64,000 bases of DNA, taken from a virus. Below the pieces are notes generated by a model. It had not been told where the DNA came from, made no database searches, and worked only from the letters and a program-made list of their open reading frames with translations. Below, piece by piece: positions 49,054 through 57,000 of this stretch. The stretch's first letter is position 1, and each line of letters starts with the position of its first letter. The position numbers and the translations under genes were made by a program. The stretch spans positions 1 to 64,000 of the IMG/VR virus record IMGVR_UViG_3300048583_000034. The stretch is one strand, 5' to 3'.

Positions 49054-49605
49054 ATGAATGGACAGATTATAGAAACTCCAAAATCATCAACGATTGATGA
49101 GGCTTGGAAAATGATACCTTCATACGAAGATTATATGATATCCAATTTGGGCAGAGTTAGTTCAAAAAAAGGTAATGCGATTGCTCATACTTTAATGAGT
49201 CCAACCAACATGAATGGCTATAAAAGAATCAAGTTGAGCAAATTTGGGAAAAGTAAAACCTATTTGGTTCATAGATTAGTTCTAATAGCGTTTATAGGGA
49301 TAGATGAAACAAAATCCTTTGCTAATCACAAAAATGGTAATAGGTCAGATAATCGATTAGATAATTTAGAATGGGTAACTGCTAAAGAAAATGTCAAACA
49401 TGGGTTTGATGTGTTGGGCAGGACCATGAATTTCGTTAAACCCGTTACACAATATTTAGAAAATGATAGTTTTGTAAAAGATTGGACATCTATTATGGAA
49501 GCGAGTAAAGGCTTGGGCCTATCTCATTCGTCAATTTCTCAATGTTGCACCCAGAAAAGAAAATCTTGTGGTGGTTATATGTGGAAATATTCAAACCAAA
49601 AATAA
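49054..49605 (+). CDS. NUMOD4/HNH homing endonuclease
   Basis: This 183-residue protein has the NUMOD4 motif (WKMIPSYEDYMISNLGRVSS), the HNH core (YLVHRLVLIAFIG, FANHKNGNRSDNRLDNLEWVT) and a C-terminal NUMOD1-like segment (SIMEASKGLGLSHSSISQCC). This is the full domain order of mobile HNH endonucleases. Confidence 0.92.
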   Translation: MNGQIIETPKSSTIDEAWKMIPSYEDYMISNLGRVSSKKGNAIAHTLMSPTNMNGYKRIKLSKFGKSKTYLVHRLVLIAFIGIDETKSFANHKNGNRSDNRLDNLEWVTAKENVKHGFDVLGRTMNFVKPVTQYLENDSFVKDWTSIMEASKGLGLSHSSISQCCTQKRKSCGGYMWKYSNQK

Positions 49606-49607
49606 AT

Positions 49608-49808
49608 ATGAGTATAATTAGAATCGATAAACATAGTGTTCGCTTATGCTGCAACAAGCGAAACTGCCCCGTAGTCACCGATTTGGGTAATGGAATTATT
49701 CAAATAACGGATGATGATGGTAAAACTATCACCATGAAGCAAGAAGAAGCCGAGATTTTATCTGACGGTGCCAAACTTCTAAAAGGGGAAAAATTGATCC
49801 TTGGCTGA
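49608..49808 (+). CDS. Small hypothetical protein
   Basis: This 66-residue protein has SVRLCCNKRNCPVVTDLGNG (a small Cys cluster) followed by acidic beta sequence. It begins 2 nt after the HNH stop and overlaps the next TTG start. No family recognised. Confidence 0.5.
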   Translation: MSIIRIDKHSVRLCCNKRNCPVVTDLGNGIIQITDDDGKTITMKQEEAEILSDGAKLLKGEKLILG

Positions 49809-50091
49809 GTTAATCCAACAATCTTTGACGCTAATAGGCTGTTGCTTTATTATAAAGTATGGAAGTATATTAGAACCAATTAAAACCAATTTATACAAAA
49901 TCCACAAACTAAAAGAATTATTAACATGCTCACTTTGCTTAGGTTTTTGGATAGGTATCATCTTTGGATTGCTATGGACTGGTTTAACTATACATGTGTT
50001 GGAATCAGCATTTTATTCTTCATGCATATGTTGGCTAGCTGATCATCTGCTGATGGTCATGCAAAGGTATATTTACGGAGAGGATAGTTAA
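49801..50091 (+). CDS. Small membrane protein (DUF1360-like)
   Basis: This 96-residue protein has a TTG start. A LLTCSLCLGFWIGIIFGLLW helix with two cysteines and a second hydrophobic helix near the end resemble DUF1360 phage/spore membrane proteins. Function unknown. Confidence 0.55.
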   Translation: MAELIQQSLTLIGCCFIIKYGSILEPIKTNLYKIHKLKELLTCSLCLGFWIGIIFGLLWTGLTIHVLESAFYSSCICWLADHLLMVMQRYIYGEDS

Positions 50092-50094
50092 ATA
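50089..50094 (+). promoter_or_regulatory. Late promoter box
   Basis: TAAATA, overlapping the upstream stop, lies 5 nt before ATG 50100. Confidence 0.7.
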
Positions 50095-50099
50095 TTTGA

Positions 50100-52472
50100 A
50101 TGAAGTTTAATCAAATAGTCGAAAGGCTAAATCCTTTCCTACTACATGAAAGGTATTATAATTATACCTTCCCAGAAAAAAAGTCATTACAGATGTATGA
50201 CTTCTATGTTTTGGATTATTTGAGATATCTGGTGGAGAATATGTCTCCAAAAAATTTTCGAGACCTTCCTATGGATTTGGAAGATAGTGTTAAGGACTCG
50301 GTGAATAAATTGTTCCCTGCCCTGAGACAGGAATTGTTGAACGCAGTATTCTATGCCGTGTGTGCTGAGATGCGACATTCAGATGGTTCCAATGGTGGAA
50401 ATAAATCACATAGGCAATTGTTCACTGGTGGAACAAAAGATGCCAAGATTTATAATGCATATTTGAAATATATGCTATACCATAAGGCCAATGATAACGA
50501 CAAGAAAGAGTTGGTTGATATCCATGGTGCGGAGAAGCCTAGAACTAGAGCACAGATCCCTTCGACCGAAGTTGATAATGATGAATTGAGAAATACTTCT
50601 TATAAGGCAGCTAGATATGCCATTAAGAAAACTGGTTTATCTGAGAAAGATTTCATGGAGATGTGTCTAAAGATCTTCACTGAAGGTGGATGGTCTCAAT
50701 CCTATGGTGGAAACGCTTGGGGATCAATTGCAAAGGGGTGGCTTATGCTTAATGATGCTGACCAAATCAATCCACCACCAGCAAGAAAAGGTTCAGAGGA
50801 TCGTGCCAAGAAGCCTATGAGTGTGGCTATTGACCACGTTTATGATTTACAACACAATACTGATACTGTCTTCAATAAACTCAAGAGTTATTATGGAGAT
50901 AGTGGATATGCTTGGATTGGTAACGTCCTAGACCACAAAGCAAATACTCATAGTTATTTTGATTTACTTAGCCATTGCTCTAGCATGGTTAAGAATATGG
51001 CACAGCCTATATTATATAATCGTCTAGGTTCTACTTGGGAGAATGATATCAAAAATACCTCCCCAGAAGATGATATAGACTTAGGGCAATACAATAAAAA
51101 GGCGATGTATTATATCGAAGAACCGATCAATGGTAAATTTGTTATATGCACACACCCATTGGCATCTGCTGGCTTCACAAGAGATAAAATTTATAAAGTC
51201 CTCAACTATAAGGATGGTTCTCTTCTTCTTAGAAATGATGAGAAAAAGATTAAAAAAGTTTCAACTGGATATTTCAATCTTTTAGTTAAAAAAGGCGATG
51301 AGGTGGAACAAATTGCTCTCGAAGAGCCTACACCTCAAAATACGAGTAGTAATATTCCTAACACAGATGTTCACAAATCTAAGTATTATAGCGATGTTGT
51401 GACTGGGGACAAGTTGAGAGTTGTCGATGCAGATGGATCGGGAATATTTGGAGATGGTGATATTATCACATATATTAAAGACACATATGATACCCACGAT
51501 GATAAAAAAATGATTGATATCATCGTAGATAAAAACGGTAAGAAATCTTCTGGGTGGAGGAGTAAAAGATTCGAACCTATTAAAAAAACAATAGAAAAAA
51601 CTCATAAATTCAAAAAAGGAGACATGGCTAAGTGTATCGATGACTCTGGTTGGGCTGAAGGTGTCCTAACCAAAGGAAAATTATATGAAGTTTTACATTA
51701 TTCCATAGATGGAGAATCTGAGGAATTTAATACGATTGGATTTGTAGACGACAATGGTGACAAAATTTCTGCATATGTCAAAAGATTTGAACCACCAAAG
51801 GAAAACACGGGATCATTTGAAGAAACCTCGGAATCAGGAACCTTTAAAGTGGGTGACAAGGTAAAATTAAAATATGGTGAATCATACCCCGGCTTAACAC
51901 CGGGTAAAGTATATACTATTACCACCCTACCTGTTTCTAATGATCCAAAAAAATTAACTGCGGTTATTGATAACGATGATGATGTTAATGTTATATTTAT
52001 TTCTAGGTTAGAACCAGTAGATGTCTCTCAGAAAAATAAACCGGGATTTTTCGAGATTGGTTCCAAAGTTAAATTAAAGAGCAACGAACATTACCCAAAC
52101 GTTACAAGTGGTAAAGTTTATACGGTCGTAAGACCTAAGTTCATCTCAAGTGATAAATATATTATAACTTATATAACTGGAGATAATGGGGGAGTTATAG
52201 GGTTGTATAACACTAGGCTTCAACAAGTTAGGGATAGACCATCACAAATTGACGCCATAGCCAAGACAGAAGAAATGACCCAACCAAAACTTAAAATTGG
52301 TGATCGTGTGTCATATACTGGAGCTGATGGCAAAACACATACCGGAAAAATTTCACAGGCTAACTCATGGAGTGCCTTGGTTAATTGGGATGATGGGGTG
52401 GTAACACATTCAGTGCCTTTAAATACTCTAACCAAAATAGACTCTTCCAAATTTAGAGACATAAAGATATGA
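50100..52472 (+). CDS. Large protein with unknown HNT-motif domain and SH3-like repeats
   Basis: This is a 790-residue protein. Residues 1-18 (KFNQIVERLNPFLLHE) look like a capsid-targeting leader. Residues about 190-330 hold a domain with GGNAWGSIAKGWLML and VYDLQHNTDTVFNKL that also occurs in the 55362 gene. After residue 345 at least five short beta-barrel repeats follow, each with a (K/F)xxGDxVK ... GKVYTV pattern, similar to SH3/KOW-like modules. A late protein, possibly packaged in the head. Confidence 0.6.
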   Translation: MKFNQIVERLNPFLLHERYYNYTFPEKKSLQMYDFYVLDYLRYLVENMSPKNFRDLPMDLEDSVKDSVNKLFPALRQELLNAVFYAVCAEMRHSDGSNGGNKSHRQLFTGGTKDAKIYNAYLKYMLYHKANDNDKKELVDIHGAEKPRTRAQIPSTEVDNDELRNTSYKAARYAIKKTGLSEKDFMEMCLKIFTEGGWSQSYGGNAWGSIAKGWLMLNDADQINPPPARKGSEDRAKKPMSVAIDHVYDLQHNTDTVFNKLKSYYGDSGYAWIGNVLDHKANTHSYFDLLSHCSSMVKNMAQPILYNRLGSTWENDIKNTSPEDDIDLGQYNKKAMYYIEEPINGKFVICTHPLASAGFTRDKIYKVLNYKDGSLLLRNDEKKIKKVSTGYFNLLVKKGDEVEQIALEEPTPQNTSSNIPNTDVHKSKYYSDVVTGDKLRVVDADGSGIFGDGDIITYIKDTYDTHDDKKMIDIIVDKNGKKSSGWRSKRFEPIKKTIEKTHKFKKGDMAKCIDDSGWAEGVLTKGKLYEVLHYSIDGESEEFNTIGFVDDNGDKISAYVKRFEPPKENTGSFEETSESGTFKVGDKVKLKYGESYPGLTPGKVYTITTLPVSNDPKKLTAVIDNDDDVNVIFISRLEPVDVSQKNKPGFFEIGSKVKLKSNEHYPNVTSGKVYTVVRPKFISSDKYIITYITGDNGGVIGLYNTRLQQVRDRPSQIDAIAKTEEMTQPKLKIGDRVSYTGADGKTHTGKISQANSWSALVNWDDGVVTHSVPLNTLTKIDSSKFRDIKI

Positions 52473-52567
52473 CAACTAGAGTCAATTGGAACGATCCATA
52501 CGATGTTCTAATCTGTCACCCATCTATGTTGACTTTCTTGAAAACCATGATATCTTTGAGAAGTTAA
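52469..52567 (+). CDS. Tiny ORF, possible
   Basis: This 32-residue ORF starts by ATGA overlap with the large protein. No motif; may not be a gene. Confidence 0.25.
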   Translation: MTTRVNWNDPYDVLICHPSMLTFLKTMISLRS

Positions 52568-52714
52568 ATGAATTATGATAACATAAAAATTCTCCCCGTT
52601 CCAAAATTAGAAGGGGAGAATTTAAATAGATGGCTCAAAAGAGAATCAGCAAGATATGGAATTGAACATCTTAAAGATGGTAGGTTTTACCTTAAGAGAT
52701 TCTTCAACATCTGA
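52568..52714 (+). CDS. Small ORF overlapping antisense gene end
   Basis: This 48-residue basic ORF (NYDNIKILPVPKLEGENLNR...) starts 1 nt after the preceding TAA and overlaps the 3' end of the CCA-adding enzyme by 28 nt. Its DNA contains an 11-bp hairpin (52587-52623), so it may instead be a terminator region. Confidence 0.35.
   Translation: MNYDNIKILPVPKLEGENLNRWLKRESARYGIEHLKDGRFYLKRFFNI
52587..52623. terminator. Hairpin between convergent genes
   Basis: AAATTCTCCCC and GGGGAGAATTT, 11-bp stem, 15-nt loop, followed by AAATAG rather than a T run. It may stop or stabilise transcripts of the 50100 gene. Confidence 0.45.
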
Positions 52715-54210
52715 GAATAAGCTTCTTGGAACGGTCCAGAAAGAATCAACCCAGCAATCTCTTTCATCCTTTGCTCATCTGGATCTTCTCCAGCGTTCAA
52801 CGTCTCTAGAACATATTCGTTTAGAGCGTCAGTTATTGAGCGAAAGTGTGTCTTATCCTTTTGCAAGACCGGAAACCAAGTCATAAGTTTAGCCCCATCG
52901 AAATATTGCTTTAACTTAAGTCTCGTTTCGTCTCTGGTTCCACCAATACGTTGAACCTTCTCTTCTGCTCTAGCAATCTTAGCGTTGAATTCATCAGCGT
53001 TAAAATGTGCTGGTCCTCTGGAAGCTTCGTCGCAATATCCAACAGCTTTCACAACTTCCCATGCTGGGTCGTTAATAAGAGCAGTCAGAGTCTTGATGTT
53101 AAGTTTATCCAGATTATGAATAAGCATATGCTTCTCCACAGCAAATAGAATATGTTTCTTATCTTGGGGAGAGAGTTCCGAGAACTTTAACGTCCTGAAG
53201 ATCCTATCCACGATAGGAACACCTGCTCCATCATGACCGTGATAGTTCGAGAAGCCATTATCCTTACGTCCTCTCGTAGTCGCTTTACCAAAGTCATGGA
53301 AAAGAACGGCAAGGTTTATAACGGGATCAGTATATGGGGACACTTTCAAACATTCATAGATATGTCCCAGCACTTGAGCATCACCTTCTGGATGATGTTG
53401 GGGATCATGATCGAATCCTTCCATAGCAGTAAACTCGGGAAGAATGTCGTGTAGAATGCCCGTCTCTTGTAACTTGTGTAGAAAGTTCGCCAGAGTCTTA
53501 CCAGACTTCGCAGACTTATAAAACTCTTTGGAAATGCTTTCCTTGGAAATCGCCTCTGGATTAGATAACAAACTCTTTAGTTCGATAGCAGCTTGTTTGG
53601 TTCCTTCTTCAATATCGAAGCCCATCTTAGCAGCAAATCTAAAGACACGTAGAATTCTAGTGGCATCTTCCTGAAATCTCTTTTTTGGATCACCCACAGC
53701 ACGCACCAGAGAGTTTTTCAAGTCCTCCAGACCACCCTGAAAGTCCACGATCTGTCCAGACGCATCCAGACCAAAGGAATTGATCGTAAGGTCTCTACGC
53801 GCAGTGTCAGCTTCAAAGGAATCCGTCTCAGTGGAGACGTTGTTCTGTCTCCCGATGTCTCCCGAATCCGTTCTGAATTTCGCAAGGTCATACCAATAGT
53901 TTCCCCACTTAATTGTAAACACAGGTTGTAAATCATCCTTAGAGATATTTCTCATCTCATAAAGTTCTGATAACTTCTCCAGAGGAATATTGGTGGCCAT
54001 ATCCACATCATCAATTTCATTCCCCATAAGAAGATCTCTAGGAACCCCACCAACAATATAAATATCACCCTTTAGTTTTGACTTGATATTCTTCATTAAA
54101 TCAAGAGCAACTCTCAATTCTTCAGAAGATTCCACAGCTTTTATCCACTTGGCATCAAAGTCATCACCATACTTCTCTAGAAGCATATAGCGCAGTTTGT
54201 CGAATTTCAT
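52687..54210 (-). CDS. cca: CCA-adding enzyme / tRNA nucleotidyltransferase
   Basis: This 507-residue class II nucleotidyltransferase has YIVGGVPRDLLMGNEIDDVDM with the catalytic DxD, RRDLTINSFGLD, GDPKKRFQEDATRILRVFRF and an HD domain (LFHDFGKATTRG, HGHDGAG). It would add or repair the CCA ends of tRNAs. Many phage tRNA genes here lack encoded CCA, giving it clear substrates. The N-terminus KFDKLRYMLLE resembles a capsid-targeting leader. Confidence 0.92.
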   Translation of the reverse strand: MKFDKLRYMLLEKYGDDFDAKWIKAVESSEELRVALDLMKNIKSKLKGDIYIVGGVPRDLLMGNEIDDVDMATNIPLEKLSELYEMRNISKDDLQPVFTIKWGNYWYDLAKFRTDSGDIGRQNNVSTETDSFEADTARRDLTINSFGLDASGQIVDFQGGLEDLKNSLVRAVGDPKKRFQEDATRILRVFRFAAKMGFDIEEGTKQAAIELKSLLSNPEAISKESISKEFYKSAKSGKTLANFLHKLQETGILHDILPEFTAMEGFDHDPQHHPEGDAQVLGHIYECLKVSPYTDPVINLAVLFHDFGKATTRGRKDNGFSNYHGHDGAGVPIVDRIFRTLKFSELSPQDKKHILFAVEKHMLIHNLDKLNIKTLTALINDPAWEVVKAVGYCDEASRGPAHFNADEFNAKIARAEEKVQRIGGTRDETRLKLKQYFDGAKLMTWFPVLQKDKTHFRSITDALNEYVLETLNAGEDPDEQRMKEIAGLILSGPFQEAYSQMLKNLLR

Positions 54211-54215
54211 ATTTG

Positions 54216-54242
54216 TATTTAAACGATAACCTAGTGTTTAAA
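54216..54242 (-). promoter_or_regulatory. Tandem early and late promoters of cca
   Basis: On the minus strand TAAACACTAG-GT-TATCGT is followed by TAAATA, 5 nt before ATG 54210. The TAA of the upstream kinase-like gene is part of the motif. Confidence 0.7.
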
Positions 54243-55104
54243 AGGGTAAATCGTCCTCAGTATCGGGTTCGGTTGGGACTGGTGCCTTCGGTGTTGGCTT
54301 CTTCAGTCTCTTCTTTTTAGGTAACTCACCACCTCTTAAAGTTTTCGGTTGGACATAATCTGGGCTTTCATCATCAAAATAACCTGCTTCCTGTCTGACA
54401 TATTCATCATGATCTCTATAAGCATTAAACTCATAACCTTCCCATACAGGATCTATAAGAACATACTCACCATTAGCACGTTTCATGACATTACCAGCGT
54501 GCCAATCAGGAACACCGCCCCAATTTTCAGACTTCATTACCTTTTCTAGCATATCTTGTCCAACTAAAACATTGTATATTTCTCTGGGGAGGGCATCAAC
54601 TTCTGATTTAAGATCTTCCATAACTGCCTTGGAATCGTTCTCATAAAATCTTATAAGTTGATCTGGATTGTTTTTATAAAAAGTGTATCTATAAACAACC
54701 CCTCTGCCTGCATCTATATCATTAAATTCTCCCTCTTCCAAGGGTTCCAGTTTTTCTATACGAGACACATACATCTCCTTATCATATTCTTCCCTAGCAT
54801 AAAAAGGGACTATTCTTTTAGGTGTCCCATAAAATTTGGGGAAAGGAGGATAAGGATTCTTATAAGCAAAACGAACAAATCTCAAATATGGATCATCCTT
54901 TGTAAATGTCTTGATAACATATGGCCATTTTGGATGAGAATATACGGTCCCATACTTACCAGCACCGATCTGCTTACCACCAGAAGCTTCAAACTCTTTC
55001 ATGAGATCCCACCACCTCTTATCCCTATGTTCCGGGTTCAAAAGAAAGTCCGACACCGTATCAAAGGATTCGTTGATGTGGAAGAAGGAAGTAAATGAGA
55101 TCAT
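54238..55104 (-). CDS. Protein-kinase-like protein with an SSB-like C-terminal tail
   Basis: This is a 288-residue protein. IGAGKYGTVYSHPKWPYVIKTF matches the glycine-rich loop and the ATP-binding lysine. PDWHAGNVMKRANGEYVLIDP matches a catalytic loop (D-x-x-x-x-N) and a metal-binding DP in place of DFG. The C-terminal 35 residues are basic and proline-rich, ending TEDDLPF, like the DDIPF end by which bacterial SSB recruits its partners. A late box lies 7 nt upstream. Start ISFTSFFHINES also resembles a capsid-targeting leader. Kinase activity is not proven. Confidence 0.68.
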   Translation of the reverse strand: MISFTSFFHINESFDTVSDFLLNPEHRDKRWWDLMKEFEASGGKQIGAGKYGTVYSHPKWPYVIKTFTKDDPYLRFVRFAYKNPYPPFPKFYGTPKRIVPFYAREEYDKEMYVSRIEKLEPLEEGEFNDIDAGRGVVYRYTFYKNNPDQLIRFYENDSKAVMEDLKSEVDALPREIYNVLVGQDMLEKVMKSENWGGVPDWHAGNVMKRANGEYVLIDPVWEGYEFNAYRDHDEYVRQEAGYFDDESPDYVQPKTLRGGELPKKKRLKKPTPKAPVPTEPDTEDDLPF

Positions 55105-55111
55105 GCCCTAA

Positions 55112-55117
55112 TATTTA
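55112..55117 (-). promoter_or_regulatory. Late promoter box of the kinase-like gene
   Basis: TAAATA on the minus strand, 7 nt before ATG 55104. Confidence 0.55.
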
Positions 55118-55122
55118 AGGAT

Positions 55123-55150
55123 TTGACTTCTTAAAACACTAGGGTATACT
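55123..55150 (+). promoter_or_regulatory. AAACACTAG promoter
   Basis: TTGACT, 16-nt spacer with TTAAAACACTAG, TATACT; ATG 55157 is exactly 6 nt after the -10. Confidence 0.9.
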
Positions 55151-55156
55151 ATATAC

Positions 55157-55357
55157 ATGATGGAGAGTGACGTTATCAAAATACGTGTGGATGGTCAAGT
55201 ATATCATCACAATTTGGCAGAGTTTTTTAGACAAGTGGCAAACGATATAGAGTTTCGACAAAAACAAGGTTGGGATGGCAAACACCACTCACAACAAGTT
55301 ATGTGTGGAAAACATCTTACGCATTGGTCAATTGAAAAGAAAGATTACGCTAAATAA
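55157..55357 (+). CDS. Small hypothetical early protein
   Basis: This 66-residue protein (ESDVIKIRVDGQVYHHNLAE ...) is rich in His and Gln. It is transcribed from the promoter just upstream as a predicted leaderless mRNA. Its stop lies within the late box of the next gene. Confidence 0.6.
   Translation: MMESDVIKIRVDGQVYHHNLAEFFRQVANDIEFRQKQGWDGKHHSQQVMCGKHLTHWSIEKKDYAK
55351..55356 (+). promoter_or_regulatory. Late promoter box
   Basis: TAAATA lies 5 nt before ATG 55362. Confidence 0.7.
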
Positions 55358-55361
55358 TTTA

Positions 55362-56126
55362 ATGCTGTCTTTTAATCAATTCTACGAAAAATTTGAACGC
55401 GGAGAACTTCTACCAATTAATAGAAGACGCAAGATTTTAATTGAAGCACTATATGTTTATCCTTCCTCTGGAGACAAAGCTATCATGGATGTATATGCAT
55501 TGTATGCTCTCTGGTGGGAACTCGGTGGTGGCAAGTCATCTTATGGATACGCAGAAACTTCCATAAGAAACGAGAGAGTAAGAGAAAAAGTAGACAGAGC
55601 ATTCGAAGAAGCCTTGACCGTAATCTCAAACAAACTCCTACAGGAAACAAAAGAAGCCATCGCAGACGAAGCAGAGAACATATTTGACGAACACTTAATA
55701 CCCTCAAAAGATGTAGTCCTCTGGTTTAAACAAAACAACCTTTTACCAAAATTAAAGAAAGCCTACAATAATGGAGCAGGTGGCGTTTGGTTTGATACGT
55801 TCTCCTATGACGAAACTATACAGATCTTAGCAGCACCGTTCTGGGAAGAACATGCAAACTTATATGGTGGTAAGAAATGGTCCTCCATAACGGAAGTCAC
55901 CAAACAACTCGATAACGCCATTCGAAGAGAAAACGTTCAGAGTCTATTAAGCACCTTTGACAAGTTCATGGATCTGGAACATAACACAGGATCTCTCTAT
56001 TCCAAATTGAACCAAATGAAAGTCTCCAAAGAAACTCTAGACCTAAGAGCAGGTTTCCAATCAGTAAAGGATTTCCTCCCCTACGTCTCCGACCAAGTTA
56101 AAAAATTCATAGGATTAATGCGATGA
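55362..56126 (+). CDS. Paralogue of the N-terminal domain of the 50100 gene
   Basis: This 254-residue protein has a leader-like start (LSFNQFYEKFERGE), a helical middle, then LYGGKKWSSITEVTKQLDNA and FMDLEHNTGSLYSKLNQM, matching GGNAWGSI ... YDLQHNTDTVFNKL of the large protein. It lacks the SH3-like repeats. A late promoter is present. Function unknown. Confidence 0.6.
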   Translation: MLSFNQFYEKFERGELLPINRRRKILIEALYVYPSSGDKAIMDVYALYALWWELGGGKSSYGYAETSIRNERVREKVDRAFEEALTVISNKLLQETKEAIADEAENIFDEHLIPSKDVVLWFKQNNLLPKLKKAYNNGAGGVWFDTFSYDETIQILAAPFWEEHANLYGGKKWSSITEVTKQLDNAIRRENVQSLLSTFDKFMDLEHNTGSLYSKLNQMKVSKETLDLRAGFQSVKDFLPYVSDQVKKFIGLMR

Positions 56127-56401
56127 AACCAGTGAATTATAATGAACTCTCCCGAGAACAAAGGCGAGAAGTTCGTATACAATATATTGAGGATCAAAAA
56201 GGTTTGTGTGCTCATTGCAAGGGATCTCTAAGAGAATCACCACCTAGGGAAATATCAAGTAAGTATATTAATAAAAACCTGTTCCCCGCAAACTTCTTTA
56301 ATTGGCCCGTGCATCTCCACCACGATCACGATACAGGCATGACCATAGGAGCAGTTCACGCAAAATGTAATGCGGTTCTCTGGCAATATCATGGAGAGTG
56401 A
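56123..56401 (+). CDS. Endonuclease VII-like His-Me finger nuclease
   Basis: This 92-residue protein has CAHCKGSL, HLHHDHDTGMTIGAVHAKCN and a terminal LWQYHGE. The pattern is that of the recombination endonuclease VII family: Zn Cys pairs and DHDxxTGxxRGxxCxxCN. The arginine of RG is replaced by Ile. It could resolve branched DNA or be a solitary mobile nuclease. It overlaps the previous gene by 4 nt. Confidence 0.75.
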   Translation: MKPVNYNELSREQRREVRIQYIEDQKGLCAHCKGSLRESPPREISSKYINKNLFPANFFNWPVHLHHDHDTGMTIGAVHAKCNAVLWQYHGE

Positions 56402-56415
56402 TAAAACCCGAAGTA

Positions 56416-56439
56416 TTTCATAAAACACTAGATTAGGAT
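56416..56439 (+). promoter_or_regulatory. AAACACTAG promoter pointing into a non-coding region
   Basis: TAAAACACTAG-AT-TAGGAT. No start codon at +1; the transcript would run into the large palindrome at 56531. Confidence 0.6.
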
Positions 56440-56530
56440 GTGGTCGCAACAATTTCGGGAAAAATCCTGTGATCATTTTCATAATTTTATTAAAAAATTT
56501 TTTCTATGGCCTCCCCAAATTTCAATTTCT

Positions 56531-56597
56531 ATCTGATATCTATCTGCTATTCCTAACACGGGGTGTTCACATGAACACTATCAGATAGATATCAGAT
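56531..56597. repeat. Large nested palindrome
   Basis: ATCTGATATCTATCTG (56531-56546) and CAGATAGATATCAGAT (56582-56597) are perfect 16-bp arms. Inside, GTGTTCA-CA-TGAACAC (56563-56578) forms a second 7-bp palindrome. It lies between a convergent plus-strand transcript and the terminator of the minus-strand early genes. Confidence 0.85.
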
Positions 56598-56601
56598 GCG
56601 A

Positions 56602-56645
56602 CAAAAAAAGCCCTAGCAAGAACCAATGATGGAACTTGCTAGGGC
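56602..56645 (-). terminator. Rho-independent terminator of the minus-strand early region
   Basis: On the minus strand GCCCTAGCAAG and CTTGCTAGGGC (11 bp) followed by seven T. Confidence 0.93.
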
Positions 56646-56649
56646 AAAC

Positions 56650-56839
56650 ACAACCAACCAAAAAAGGTTAGGAAATTTCACAGGGTTTTTCAGGTTGACC
56701 CTCAACCGTTGGCGATGGTTCCCTTTCCATCATGAGGACTGCGCCCAGTAGCTAACTGGCACGCCTAACTCATGACCCTCTCCGCACTCACGGGAGGCAC
56801 CCCACCGGGTGGATGAAAGGGGTTAGGGTTAAAAAGTGA
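56650..56839. other. GC-rich region downstream of the Cys-rich peptide gene
   Basis: No convincing gene; a 21-codon minus-strand ORF (56671-56736) is the longest. It carries CACCCCACCGGG, related to the inverted repeats at 57257 and 57327. Confidence 0.3.
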
Positions 56840-56971
56840 TTAGCACCCGCAGCAGGGGGCATCCTCGCACCCGCAGGGTGCATCATTAGGACTGTCCATC
56901 CCATCCTCCCAGAGGGAAAGGGCGAGAGCAAAGAAGGCGAGCTTGGCTTGGCGAGATGTGGTGATTCTCAT
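56840..56971 (-). CDS. Cys-rich 43-residue peptide
   Basis: The gene is placed by its promoter (-10 exactly 6 nt before the ATG). The peptide has a hydrophobic N-terminal part (RQAKLAFFALALSLWEDG) and ends CGCEDAPCCGC, five cysteines in 11 residues, suggesting a metal-binding or disulphide knot. GC-rich codons unlike most of the phage. Confidence 0.55.
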   Translation of the reverse strand: MRITTSRQAKLAFFALALSLWEDGMDSPNDAPCGCEDAPCCGC

Positions 56972-56977
56972 AAGTGG

Positions 56978-57000
56978 ATTCTATTCTAGTGTTTAATCTC
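56978..57000 (-). promoter_or_regulatory. AAACACTAG promoter
   Basis: TTAAACACTAG-AA-TAGAAT; ATG 56971 follows after 6 nt. Confidence 0.85.
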
